From Edaphobacter lichenicola (GTDB lineage Bacteria > Acidobacteriota > Terriglobia > Terriglobales > Acidobacteriaceae): 64,000 nt of DNA. Both the position numbers and the translations under genes were made by a program. Under the pieces are notes generated by a model. That model worked only from the letters and a program-made list of their open reading frames with translations. It was not told where the DNA came from and ran no database searches. The stretch spans positions 3,720,001 through 3,784,000 of the forward strand of contig NZ_CP073696.1 of NCBI RefSeq assembly GCF_025264645.1, read 5' to 3'. Shown in pieces: positions 7,660-19,400 of the stretch (positions are counted from its first letter, which is position 1; each line of letters starts with the position of its first letter).

Positions 7660-9225
7660 ATGATTTCATCGTGCACGACCTTACCAAAGCTGATTGTTCT
7701 GTCTTCCATTGCTTGTATCGTTGCTCCAGCCCCTCCTCTCTTCGCTTCGTCGCAAAGTGCAGTTGACGGCTCAGACAAGCCAAAATCTATACCGACTTCT
7801 GAAACTAAAGCGGAGGCCACGCTCGGCATGTCGATGTCGTTGCCGCCTCTCCCGGTGGATGCTCATGCAACGCAAAGTATTTTGATTGAGGGAAAGCCTC
7901 TCCATTACACCGTGACCGTGGGGACACTCCCCGTACGTGATGAGAAAGGCCGGTTAAGTGGAGAAGTTGTCTACACCTCGTATGTCGTCGAGGGCAAGGA
8001 TCGTCCGGTGACATTTGCTTTCAATGGCGGTCCCGGTGCCGCGTCGGTGTTCCTGAACATGGGGGCCATTGGTCCGAAGAGGGTGCCGTTTGGTATTGAG
8101 GGACAAAGCCCATCGGATCCGGCGACATTGACGGACAATCCCGGGACGTGGCTGGACTTCACAGATCTCGTCTTTATCGATCCGATTGGGACAGGCTATT
8201 CGCGGTCACTCGTTGCAGAGGAGGAGTCCAAGAAACTATTTTATGGACCAGATCAGGACATCGCTTACCTTTCGCGGTCGATCTACGACTGGCTAGTGAA
8301 GAACGAACGCCTGCAGTCTCGCAAGTACATCGTGGGCGAAAGCTACGGAGGGTATCGCGGGCCGCGTCTAACGGCATATTTGCAGTCAAAGATCGGCATC
8401 GCGGTTAATGGAATGGTGTTGGTTTCTCCCGCACTCTCTCCCGAAGCGGGAGATCCGGAGATCTCTCCGATTCCATGGATGACGGTATTGCCTTCGATGG
8501 TTGCTGCCAACTATGAACGCCGCGGGACACTGACAAGTGACGCTATGGCGGCGGTTATCGACTACACGCGCGGGGAGTACGCGGTCGATCTGATGAAGGG
8601 CAATAGCGATCCAACGGCGACTCCTCGGCTCATAACGAAGGTAACGGAGCTTTCTGGGTTGGATGCGACGTTCGTACGCCAGTTAGGCGGTCGGCTTGAT
8701 ACGGATGCTTTTCTGCGCGAGGAGTTTCGCGAAACCGGGAAGCTGGGAAGCGTGTACGATCCGAATGTCACTGGTTACGATCCGTTTCCGTACAGTCCAG
8801 CGCAACAGAGTAACGACCCAATCATGATGAATGTGGTCGCGCCCACAACGACGGCGATGGTCGACTTTGTAACCAAGACGGTCGGCTGGAAGCCAGAGGC
8901 GCGATATATCGCATTATCGATTGAAACAGCTTTGTTGTGGGATCGATCCAGTCAAAATGGGGCTTTTCACGGTTCGGCATCTGCAACAGATCTACGCGTT
9001 GCAGTGGCGACTGATCCAAAACTTCGCGTTCTCATTGCACATGGATGGGCGGATCTGGCTTGCCCGTTCATGGGATCGATACTGACGGTGAGCCAAATTC
9101 CGAACATGGGCGATTTAAACCGTATCCAGGTACATGAGTATGCAGGAGGACATATGTTCTATGCGCGTTCGGCTAGCTCACTAGCATTACGAAAAGATGT
9201 GTTGGCTATGCTCTCCCAGCATTAG
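7660..9225 (+). CDS. Secreted S10-family serine carboxypeptidase-like protein
   Basis: 521 residues from ATG 7660 (GCGAGG 10 nt upstream); an ATG at 7624 would add 12 residues ahead of the signal peptide. Residues 1-30 are a signal peptide. The S10 landmarks are in order: oxyanion region FNGGPGAAS near 121-129, nucleophile GESYGG with Ser228, an Asp in the GWADLACPF segment and His in YAGGHMFY near the C-terminus. S10 enzymes release C-terminal residues at acid pH, which would suit an acid-soil bacterium; a periplasmic peptidase or acylaminoacid esterase role is inferred. A palindromic operator candidate precedes it and a hairpin follows its stop. Confidence 0.92.
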   Translation: MISSCTTLPKLIVLSSIACIVAPAPPLFASSQSAVDGSDKPKSIPTSETKAEATLGMSMSLPPLPVDAHATQSILIEGKPLHYTVTVGTLPVRDEKGRLSGEVVYTSYVVEGKDRPVTFAFNGGPGAASVFLNMGAIGPKRVPFGIEGQSPSDPATLTDNPGTWLDFTDLVFIDPIGTGYSRSLVAEEESKKLFYGPDQDIAYLSRSIYDWLVKNERLQSRKYIVGESYGGYRGPRLTAYLQSKIGIAVNGMVLVSPALSPEAGDPEISPIPWMTVLPSMVAANYERRGTLTSDAMAAVIDYTRGEYAVDLMKGNSDPTATPRLITKVTELSGLDATFVRQLGGRLDTDAFLREEFRETGKLGSVYDPNVTGYDPFPYSPAQQSNDPIMMNVVAPTTTAMVDFVTKTVGWKPEARYIALSIETALLWDRSSQNGAFHGSASATDLRVAVATDPKLRVLIAHGWADLACPFMGSILTVSQIPNMGDLNRIQVHEYAGGHMFYARSASSLALRKDVLAMLSQH

Positions 9226-9263
9226 GGTCGGCCTGTTTCACTGAACACTCTCTCGCTCAGCTC

Positions 9264-9286
9264 GAAGTTGGCCTTAGGCCAACTTC
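9264..9286 (+). terminator. Hairpin after the S10 peptidase gene
   Basis: GAAGTTGGCC pairs with GGCCAACTTC around a 3-nt centre, starting 39 nt after the stop codon and followed by TTCATT. A likely intrinsic terminator, although the T-run is short. Confidence 0.6.
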
Positions 9287-9451
9287 TTCATTGAGAGCCG
9301 CAGCGGCGTTGCAGTTCGAACCGCTATTACACGGTTGAGGATAAAATTTTGCAAGAGATTTGCAAGAACGTTTGGGCATTCTGGCATTTTTGGCGCTTCC
9401 GGCATCTTTTAGAATCTGTAAGTTACAGAATCCATTAGCGACGCGGGAGAC

Positions 9452-9472
9452 CGATCCCGTCTCTGGCCACCA
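9452..9472 (+). other. tRNA 3'-end-like fragment (possible attachment-site remnant, tRNA-Phe type)
   Basis: CGATCCCGTCTCTGGCCACCA looks like the end of a tRNA: second half of a T-arm, acceptor strand TCTGGCC, discriminator A and CCA. The rest of the tRNA (acceptor 5' strand GGCCAGA, D- and anticodon arms) is not found upstream, and the T-loop GTTC is replaced by AGAC. Such fragments are left where elements integrate into tRNA genes. The Phe identity is a guess. Confidence 0.45.
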
Positions 9473-9830
9473 CTTTAGAATGAAACTAATGATATGCAGT
9501 TTTGCACATGCGAATGCATGATCTTTGGGTAATGCCATCCCGCCTGGGAGATACAAAAAAATGGCCTCGTGATCGGCAGCCGGTTCATCTTTCCGGATGC
9601 TGCGGACCGCAATCATCGAAGTTCCCGGGAAATGTTATGTGGCTGACGCGGAAACCCTGTGAAAGTCGCAAATGCTGTCACAGAAAATTCTATGTTCTTG
9701 GAAACTATCCGTCTCAAGACCAAATTCAAGGGCATGAATCCCGGTCGCGATTGCGCTAAATCTGGCTTACTTTAACAAAGTAACACCATGTACCACCTAT
9801 CAATTTCACGTCGGCGGACCAACCCAAGCC

Positions 9831-10439
9831 TCAATGAAATTGATAGGCAACGCCAATGCTGACAACGCCCGGCGTTAGACCACTCGGCGGGAAGCCGAGC
9901 CACCGTTGAAACTCGTATTCTCCTCGGACGTTCATGAAACGTAACAAGCGATAGTCCGCTCCAACACCAGCAGCGATCAGGTTATACGCAAGATTTGCTG
10001 CGGCACCACCCTGTGGATCGCCAAACACGGGAGGGTAATTGAATACTCCGCGACCATACATGAGCTTGGCATAAGGCGCGAACCGCCCATAGCGACGAAC
10101 ATATCGCGGGCCAATCTCATAAGTACGTTCGTAGATGGCGGTTGTTGGATTTGAGTCGTTGATTTGATGAAACTCTCCTTCGATTCCGAAGTGATATCTG
10201 AAGTCAAAGGTTGTGTAGAAACCACCGCCTTTGATCTTTTGCGGAACATAGTCAGAGTTTGCAATGTTAAACATACCGCCTACCTGAAGAATTCCTGCGG
10301 CACTTGCCGTGGGGATCGCCTGGGCATGAAGTCGAGTTCCCATAAGGCCGATGAGACAGGCCAATAGTAGGATCTTGATCCGCTTCGAGCTGTCGTCCAG
10401 AACCTTTACTACTTTTTTTGTGACTATATGTTTCATCAT
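9831..10439 (-). CDS. Outer-membrane beta-barrel protein (OmpA-barrel-like)
   Basis: 202 residues. A hydrophobic segment (ILLLACLIGLMGTRLHAQA, near 23-41) is a signal peptide, and an upstream Met-Lys-rich stretch precedes it. The mature part has alternating strand patterns (FYTTFDFRYHFGIEGEF, YEIGPRYVRRYGRFAPYAKLMYG, GVGADYRLLRFMNVRGEYEF) and ends in VGVAYQFH-like aromatic residues, as in eight-stranded porin-family barrels of about 180 residues. It lies 27 bp downstream of the giant repeat gene on the same strand, so it may be co-transcribed with it. Confidence 0.82.
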   Translation of the reverse strand: MMKHIVTKKVVKVLDDSSKRIKILLLACLIGLMGTRLHAQAIPTASAAGILQVGGMFNIANSDYVPQKIKGGGFYTTFDFRYHFGIEGEFHQINDSNPTTAIYERTYEIGPRYVRRYGRFAPYAKLMYGRGVFNYPPVFGDPQGGAAANLAYNLIAAGVGADYRLLRFMNVRGEYEFQRWLGFPPSGLTPGVVSIGVAYQFH

Positions 10440-10466
10440 CCTGATGGTCTTTCTTGGCAGCGGTTT

Positions 10467-13400
10467 CTACTGTGGTGACTGGTCAATGTGGAAGTCGACG
10501 CTTACCGTATGCTGGATTCCATTGCTGACAGCGGTAACGGTAATCGGATAGGTTCGGTCGAAGTACCCGCTACCGCACCCTGTGAGTGTTCCGATAGCTC
10601 CGAGAGACGACAGGATCAGGATGGAATATGTGATCATCCGAGCCAGCTTACGGGTCGAGCGACGTGAGTAGCGCAGACCGAGAAGCGGTAGCAGGAATAG
10701 GCCAAGCGCAACGCGAGAGAATCTGCCGGACAGGTCCTTCGGTGAATCGAGAGATGCGAGCTTTCGGGTGGCTACTGTGAGGGTGATGTCGGTTGGACCG
10801 GCCATCTTATCGATCTCCGCAGGAGAGAAGGTATAGGTGGCGAGAATCGGACCGGTGGGGCTAGCTGAGAGCTGAACGGTACCTGGGTAGGTTCCTCCAA
10901 TAGGAGTGATGTGGAAGGTGTACTGCCGTGTTGTGCCGTATGTTCCTTCGACGGTCGCAGCGCTGGTGAGTGTGATTACGAAGTCCAGCGGTGTGATGGT
11001 GATGGTGTTCGCTCCGGAGGTTGCGGAGGCCGTGCTTGAGTTGAAATCAACATCTCCGCTGTAGACGGTGGTGATAACGTGGGTGCCAACCGAGAGCGCT
11101 GTGGTGGAGTAGCTTGCGACGCCGTTTGTGAGCGTTGCCGTTGAAAGAAGGTTTCCGTTATCAAAGAAGTTGACGGTTCCCGTTGGCAAGCCGGTAGTCG
11201 TTGTGGCTACATTGGCGGTGAAGGTCACCGGTAAATCGTAGGCGATGTTGGTAGTGCTGAGGCTCAATGTCGTGATGGCCGGTGCCTTAGTGATGGTTAG
11301 CATTCCGTTTTGCACGACCTGAACGTAATCGGTGACGTTGGTTCCGGTTGCGGCGGGGATGATCGGATATTGTCCCGGTTGAGAGGGGATGCTGGCGGAG
11401 TTGGAGAAGATTTCAGTAAAGGTATCTCCGTCCAAGGCGCCAGTAATGTTTCCGGTGAAGACCGGGTTCGGGGTGCCGTAAAGCTTCGTGAAGCTGTTAG
11501 CCGTTACAGTCAAAGTAGCTTGACCAACGGTAAGTGTGCCATTGACGTAGACGACGTTGTAGTCAGTGAGATTCGTTCCGGTTGCGACGGGAACGACCGG
11601 GTAGGTGCCGACAGGAGATGCGATGGTCGCTGGGGTGGTCTCCGTAAGGTTGAAGGTATCGCCGTTGACGGATCCGGTCGAGGTAGCTGAGAAAATTGGA
11701 TTGTCGACACCATATTCGCGGCCGGCGTTAGCAGCGGTGACTGTCAGGGTAGCCTGACCAACAGCGAGTGTTCCGTTGACGTAGATGACGTTGTAATCGG
11801 CCAGATTCGTTCCTGTTGCTATGGGCATGATCGGATAGTTACCAACCGGAGAGGCCGAGGTAGCCAATGTGGTTTCTGTGAAGGCGAAAGTATCGCCGTT
11901 GGCAGCACCGACGGCGGATGCAGAGAAGGGTGGATTTGGTGCACCGTAGATACGAGTAACACTGCCTGCCGTGACAGTCAGAGTTGCTTGACCGACGGTA
12001 AGGGTTCCGTTGACGTACGTAACGGTGTAGTTATTGAGATTTACTCCCGCTGCGATGGGAACGATGGGGTAGGTGCCAACCGGTGAGGCAGGGGTTGCGA
12101 CGGTAGTTTCGGTAAAGGTGAAGACATCGTTATTTTGCGTACCCGATGGCGTGGCCGAGAAAGTTGGGTTTTGTGCTCCATACACGCGATTGGCGTCGGC
12201 TGCGGTAACAGTGAGAGCAGCTTTGCCTACAGTAAGTGTTCCGTTGTTGTAGACAACGGTGTAGTCAGCCAGGTTGGTGCCGGTAGCAACAGGCACGATT
12301 GGATAAGTCCCTACGGGGGAGTTGGCAATGGCGGTGGTGGTCCCCGTGTAAGTAAAGGTGTCGCCGTTGACAGCGCCAACTTCGGTTGCTGTGAAGGTGG
12401 GGTTAGCTGCTCCATAGGTGCGGCTGGAGTCGACTGCCGTTACTGTGAGGGTGGCCTGGATGACGGTAAGGGTTCCGTTGGTATAGACCACGTTGTAGTC
12501 TGCGAGATTTGAGCCTGCGGCAACCGGAACAATCGCGTAGGTACCTACAGGCGAAGTGGCAGTTGCGGTTGTGGTCTCCGTGTAAGTGAAAGTGTCGCCG
12601 TTGACAGCGCCGGTTGAATTAGCTGAGAAGATGGGATTGGCCGCTCCGTAGGTACGGCTGAAGTCAGTTGCAGTGACGTTGAGGGTAGCTTTGCCCACGG
12701 TGAGGGTTGTGGTCTGGGTCGCGGCGATGTAGTTACTGTCAGCGGCTTCAGAAGCCTGCAGCACCACCGCGCCCGCGCCCGTCAGGGTGACGGTCGAGCC
12801 AGAGAGGGTCGCCGGGCCCGACACCACCGAGTAGGTAAAGTTACCCGTCGAGTTGGAAGTCGCGCTGATCGTGAAGGGAGCCGCGCCGTACGTCTGGTTC
12901 GCTACCGTGAAGGCGATTGTCGGGGTTCCCTTGCCCACCGTGAAATTAGCGATCTGCGTGGCGGCGATATAGTTGCTGTCCGCAGCCTCGGAGGCCTGCA
13001 GCACCACCGGGCCCGCACCAGTCAGAGTGACCGTGGAACCCGCGATCGTCGCCGGGCCTGACACCACCGAGTAGGTGATCGCGCCGGTAGAGTTCGACGT
13101 CGCACTGACCGTGAACGGAGCCGCGCCGTAGGTCTGGTTTCCTACCGTGAAGCTGATCGTTGGCGTGCCCTTGCCCACGGTGAAGCTGGCCGTCTTGGTT
13201 GCCGCCGCGTAGTTGCTGTCCGCAACCTCGGAGGCCTGCAGCACTACCGCGCCCGCACCCGTCAGGGTCACGGTGGAACCCGCGATCGTCGCCGGGCCTG
13301 ACACCACCGAGTAGGTGATCGCGCCAGTCGAGTTCGACGTCGCTACCACGGTGAATGGAGTGGCTCCGTAGGTCTGGTTCCCTACCGTGAAGCTGATCAC

Positions 13401-16400
13401 CGGAGTACCCAGGCCTACGGTGAAGCTGGCCGTCTTGGTCGCCGCCGCGTAGTTGCTGTCCGCAACCTCGGAGGCCTGCAGCACTACCGCGCCCGCACCA
13501 GTCAGGGTCACGGTGGAACCCGCGATCGTCGCCGGGCCTGACACCACCGAGTAGGTGATCGCGCCAGTCGAGTTCGACGTCGCTACCACGGGGAATGGGG
13601 CCGCCCCATAGGTCTGGTTCCCCACCGTGAAGGTGATCGTCGGAGTACCTTGGCCCACGGTGAAGCTGGCCGTCTTGGTCGCCGCCGCGTAGTTGCTGTC
13701 CGCAGCCTCAGAGGCCTGCAGCACCACCGCGCCCGCACCCGTCAGGGTCACCGTCGACCCCGTGATCGTCGCCGGACCAGACACCACCGAGTAGGTGATC
13801 GCACCGGTTGAGTTCGATGTCGCTGCTACCGTGAACGGGGCTGCCCCATAGGTCTGGTTCCCTACCGTGAAGCTGATCGTCGGCGTGTCCTTGCCGACCG
13901 TGAAGCTGGCCGTTTTAGTTGCCGCGACATAGTTGCTGTCCGCAGTCTCAGAAGCCTGCAGCACCACCAGGCCCGCACCCGTCAGGGTCACCGTCGAGCC
14001 CGTGATCGTTGCCGGGCCAGACACTACTGAGTAGGTGAGCGCGCCGGTTGAGTTCGACGTCGCTGCTACCGTGAATGGAGCCGCCCCATAGGTCTGGTTC
14101 CCCACCGTGAAGGTGATCGTTGGAGTACCCAGGCCTACGGTGAAGCTGGCCGTCTTGGTCGCCGCCGCGTAGTTGCTGTCCGCAGCCTCAGAGGCCTGCA
14201 GCACCACCGCGCCCGCACCCGTCAGGGTCACCGTCGACCCCGTGATCGTCGCCGGACCAGACACCACCGAGTAGGTGATCGCACCGGTTGAGTTCGATGT
14301 CGCTGCTACCGTGAACGGGGCTGCCCCATAGGTCTGGTTCCCTACCGTGAAGCTGATCGTCGGCGTGTCCTTGCCGACCGTGAAGCTGGCCGTTTTAGTT
14401 GCCGCGACATAGTTGCTGTCCGCAGTCTCAGAAGCCTGCAGCACCACCAGGCCCGCACCCGTCAGGGTCACCGTCGAGCCCGTGATCGTTGCCGGGCCAG
14501 ACACCACCGAGTAGCTGATCGCGCCGGTTGAGTTCGACGTCGCTGCTACCGTGAATGGAGCCGCCCCATAGGTCTGGTTCCCCACCGTGAAGGTGATCGT
14601 TGGAGTACCCAGGCCTACGGTGAAGCTGGCCGTCTTGGTCGCCGCCGCGTAGTTGCTGTCCGCAACCTCGGAGGCCTGCAGCACCACCAGGCCCGCACCC
14701 GTCAGGGTCACCGTCGAGCCTGTGATCGTTGCCGGGCCAGAGACCACCGAGTAGCTGATCGCGCCGGTTGAGTTCGACGTCGCTGCCACCGGGAACGGAG
14801 TGGCTCCGTAGGTCTGGTTCGCTACCGTGAAGCTGATCACCGGGGTGCCCGAACCGATGGTCAGGGTCCCGTTGACGTAACTGAAGCTGTAGTTCGCTGC
14901 GGCGAGGGTGCCCTGGGCCGCGGTGATGGTGTAGCTGCCCGCGTTGACCGGGGCCGCCGGCGAGGTGGTCAGGCTGGGGGCTCCGGTCACCGCCGTCGCC
15001 TGCGTGTCCGTGCCCACGAAGCCCGTGATCGTCGCCGTGTAGGGAGCGACCGTGCCCCCGTAGGCGATACTCTGGCTCGCCGCGGTCACCGTCAGCGCTG
15101 CCTTGGCCACCGTGAAGCTGGCCGTCTTGATCGCCGCCGCGTAGTTGCTGTCCGCACCCTCAGAAGCCTGCAGCACCACCGTGCCCGCACCCGTCAGGGT
15201 TACCGTCGAGCCTGTGATCGTTGCCGGGCCTGACACCACCGAGTAGCTGATCGTGCCGGTTGAGTTCGATGTCGCTGCCACCGGGAACGGAGTGGCTCCG
15301 TAGGTCTGGTTCGCTACCGTGAAGCTGATCGCCGGGGTACCCGAACCGATGGTCAGGGTCCCGTTGACGTAGCTGAAGCTGTAGTTCGCTGCGGCGAGGG
15401 TGCCCTGGGCCGCGGTGATGGTGTAGCTGCCCGCGTTGACCGGGGCCGCCGGCGAGGTGGTCAGGCTGGGGGCTCCGGTCACCGCCGTCGCCTGCGTGTC
15501 CGTGCCCACGAAGCCCGTGATCGTCGCCGTGTAGGGAGCGACCGTGCCCCCGTAGGCGATACTCTGGCTCGCCGCGGTCACCGTCAGCGCTGCCTTGGCC
15601 ACCGTGAAGCTGGCCGTCTTGATCGCCGCCGCGTAGTTGCTGTCCGCACCCTCAGAGGCCTGCAGCACCACCGTGCCCGCACCCGTCAGGGTTACCGTCG
15701 AGCCTGTGATCGTTGCCGGGCCTGACACCACCGAGTAGCTGATCGTGCCGGTTGAGTTCGATGTCGCTGCCACCGGGAACGGAGTGGCTCCGTAGGTCTG
15801 GTTCGCTACCGTGAAGCTGATCGCCGGGGTACCCGAACCGATGGTCAGGGTCCCGTTGACGTAGCTGAAGCTGTAGTTCGTTGCAGCGAGGGTGCCCTGG
15901 GCCGCGGTGATGGTGTAGCTGCCCGCGTTGACCGGGGTCGCCGGCGAGGTGGTCAGGCTGGGGGCTCCGGTCACCGCCGTCGCCTGCGTGTCCGTGCCCA
16001 CGAAGCCCGTGATCGCCGCCGTGTAGGGAGCAACCGTGCCCCCGTAGGCGATACTCTGGCTCGCCGCGGTCACCGTCAGCGCTGCCTTGGCCACCGTGAA
16101 GCTGGCCGTCTTGGTCGCCGCCGCATAGTTGCTGTCCGCAACCTCGGAGGCCTGCAGCACCACCAGGCCCGCACCCGTCAGGGTCACCGTCGAGCCCGTG
16201 ATCGTTGCCGGGCCAGAGACCACCGAGTAGCTGATCGCGCCGGTTGAGTTCGACGTCGCTGCCACCGGGAACGGAGTGGCTCCGTAGGTCTGGTTCGCTA
16301 CCGTGAAGCTGATCACCGGGGTGCCCGAACCGATGGTCAGGGTCCCGTTGACGTAGCTGAAGCTGTAGTTCGTTGCAGCGAGCGTGCCCTGGGCCGCGGT

Positions 16401-19400
16401 GATGGTGTAGCTGCCCGCGTTGACCGGGGTCGCCGGCGAGGTGGTCAGGCTGGGGGCTCCGGTCACCGCCGTCGCCTGCGTGTCCGTGCCCACGAAGCCC
16501 GTGATCGCCGCCGTGTAGGGAGCCACCGTGCCCCCGTAGGCGATACTCTGGCTCGCCGCGGTCACCGTCAGCGCTGCCTTGGCCACCGTGAAGCTGGCCG
16601 TCTTGGTCGCCGCCGCGTAGTTGCTGTCCGCAACCTCGGAGGCCTGCAGCACCACCAGGCCCGCACCCGTCAGGGTCACCGTCGAGCCTGTGATCGTTGC
16701 CGGGCCAGAGACCACCGAGTAGCTGATCGCGCCGGTTGAGTTCGACGTCGCTGCCACCGGGAACGGAGTGGCTCCGTAGGTCTGGTTCGCTACCGTGAAG
16801 CTGATCACCGGGGTGCCCGAACCGATGGTCAGGGTCCCGTTGACGTAACTGAAGCTGTAGTTCGCTGCGGCGAGGGTGCCCTGGGCCGCGGTGATGGTGT
16901 AGCTGCCCGCGTTGACCGGGGCCGCCGGCGAGGTGGTCAGGCTGGGGGCTCCGGTCACCGCCGTCGCCTGCGTGTCCGTGCCCACGAAGCCCGTGATCGC
17001 CGCCGTGTAGGGAGCCACCGTGCCCCCGTAAGCGATACTCTGGCTCGCCGCGGTCACCGTCAGCGCTGCCTTGGCCACCGTGAAGCTGGCCGTCTTGGTC
17101 GCAGCCGCATAGTTGCTGTCCGCAACCTCGGAGGCCTGCAGCACCACCAGGCCCGCACCCGTCAGGGTCACCGTCGAGCCTGTGATCGTTGCCGGGCCAG
17201 AGACCACCGAGTAGCTGATCGCGCCGGTTGAGTTCGACGTCGCTGCCACCGGGAACGGAGTGGCTCCGTAGGTCTGGTTCGCTACCGTGAAGCTGATCAC
17301 CGGGGTGCCCGAACCGATGGTCAGGGTCCCGTTGACGTAACTGAAGCTGTAGTTCGCTGCGGCGAGGGTGCCCTGGGCCGCGGTGATGGTGTAGCTGCCC
17401 GCGTTGACCGGGGCCGCCGGCGAGGTGGTCAGGCTGGGGGCTCCGGTCACCGCCGTCGCCTGCGTGTCCGTGCCCACGAAGCCCGTGATCGCCGCCGTGT
17501 AGGGAGCGACCGTGCCCCCGTAGGCGATACTCTGGCTCGCCGCGGTCACCGTCAGCGCTGCCTTGGCCACCGTGAAGCTGGCCGTCTTGATCGCCGCCGC
17601 GTAGTTGCTGTCCGCAACCTCGGACGCCTGCAGCACCACCGTGCCCGCACCCGTCAGGGTTACCGTCGAGCCCGTGATCGTCGCCGGGCCTGACACCACC
17701 GAGTAGCTGATCGTGCCGGTTGAGTTCGATGTCGCTGCCACCGGGAACGGAGTGGCTCCGTAGGTCTGGTTCGCTACCGTGAAGCTGATCGCCGGGGTAC
17801 CCGAACCGATGGTCAGGGTCCCGTTGACGTAGCTGAAGCTGTAGTTCGTTGCAGCGAGGGTGCCCTGGGCCGCGGTGATGGTGTAGCTGCCCGCGTTGAC
17901 CGGGGTCGCCGGCGAGGTGGTCAGGCTGGGGGCTCCGGTCACCGCCGTCGCCTGCGTGTCCGTGCCCACGAAGCCCGTGATCGCCGCCGTGTAGGGAGCC
18001 ACCGTGCCCCCGTAAGCGATACTCTGGCTCGCCGCGGTCACCGTCAGCGCTGCCTTGGCCACCGTGAAGCTGGCCGTCTTGGTCGCCGCCGCATAGTTGC
18101 TGTCCGCAACCTCGGAGGCCTGCAGCACCACCAGGCCCGCACCCGTCAGGGTCACCGTCGAGCCTGTGATCGTTGCCGGGCCAGAGACCACCGAGTAGCT
18201 GATCGCGCCGGTTGAGTTCGACGTCGCTGCCACCGGGAACGGAGTGGCTCCGTAGGTCTGGTTCGCTACCGTGAAGCTGATCACCGGGGTGCCCGAACCG
18301 ATGGTCAGGGTCCCGTTGACGTAACTGAAGCTGTAGTTCGCTGCGGCGAGGGTGCCCTGGGCCGCGGTGATGGTGTAGCTGCCCGCGTTGACCGGGGCCG
18401 CCGGCGAGGTGGTCAGGCTGGGGGCTCCGGTCACCGCCGTCGCCTGCGTGTCCGTGCCCACGAAGCCCGTGATCGTCGCCGTGTAGGGAGCGACCGTGCC
18501 CCCGTAGGCGATACTCTGGCTCGCCGCGGTCACCGTCAGCGCTGCCTTGGCCACCGTGAAGCTGGCCGTCTTGATCGCCGCCGCGTAGTTGCTGTCCGCA
18601 ACCTCGGACGCCTGCAGCACCACCGTGCCCGCACCCGTCAGGGTTACCGTCGAGCCCGTGATCGTCGCCGGGCCTGACACCACCGAGTAGCTGATCGTGC
18701 CGGTTGAGTTCGATGTCGCTGCCACCGGGAACGGAGTGGCTCCGTAGGTCTGGTTCGCTACCGTGAAGCTGATCGCCGGGGTACCCGAACCGATGGTCAG
18801 GGTCCCGTTGACGTAGCTGAAGCTGTAGTTCGTTGCAGCGAGGGTGCCCTGGGCCGCGGTGATGGTGTAGCTGCCCGCGTTGACCGGGGTCGCCGGCGAG
18901 GTGGTCAGGCTGGGGGCTCCGGTCACCGCCGTCGCCTGCGTGTCCGTGCCCACGAAGCCCGTGATCGCCGCCGTGTAGGGAGCCACCGTGCCCCCGTAAG
19001 CGATACTCTGGCTCGCCGCGGTCACCGTCAGCGCTGCCTTGGCCACCGTGAAGCTGGCCGTCTTGGTCGCAGCCGCATAGTTGCTGTCCGCAACCTCGGA
19101 GGCCTGCAGCACCACCAGGCCCGCACCCGTCAGGGTCACCGTCGAGCCTGTGATCGTTGCCGGGCCAGAGACCACCGAGTAGCTGATCGCGCCGGTTGAG
19201 TTCGACGTCGCTGCCACCGGGAACGGAGTGGCTCCGTAGGTCTGGTTCGCTACCGTGAAGCTGATCACCGGGGTGCCCGAACCGATGGTCAGGGTCCCGT
19301 TGACGTAACTGAAGCTGTAGTTCGCTGCGGCGAGGGTGCCCTGGGCCGCGGTGATGGTGTAGCTGCCCGCGTTGACCGGGGCCGCCGGCGAGGTGGTCAG

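Larger units (their letters stand above)
9226..9830. other. 605-bp intergenic region with terminator and tRNA-end-like fragment
   Basis: Contains the S10 terminator hairpin, a short dyad CTGTAA-G-TTACAG near 9417-9429, the direct repeat TTTGCAAGA near 9350-9370 and the tRNA-3'-end-like fragment. The open frame 9257-9616 (-) is largely antisense to that fragment and resembles the spurious reading frames often predicted opposite tRNA ends, so I do not call it a gene. Confidence 0.5.

Noticed and set aside
9257..9616. 119-residue minus-strand frame
   Set aside because: Its middle (KWWPETGSVSR) is antisense to the tRNA-end-like fragment; such frames are commonly mispredicted opposite tRNA 3' ends.
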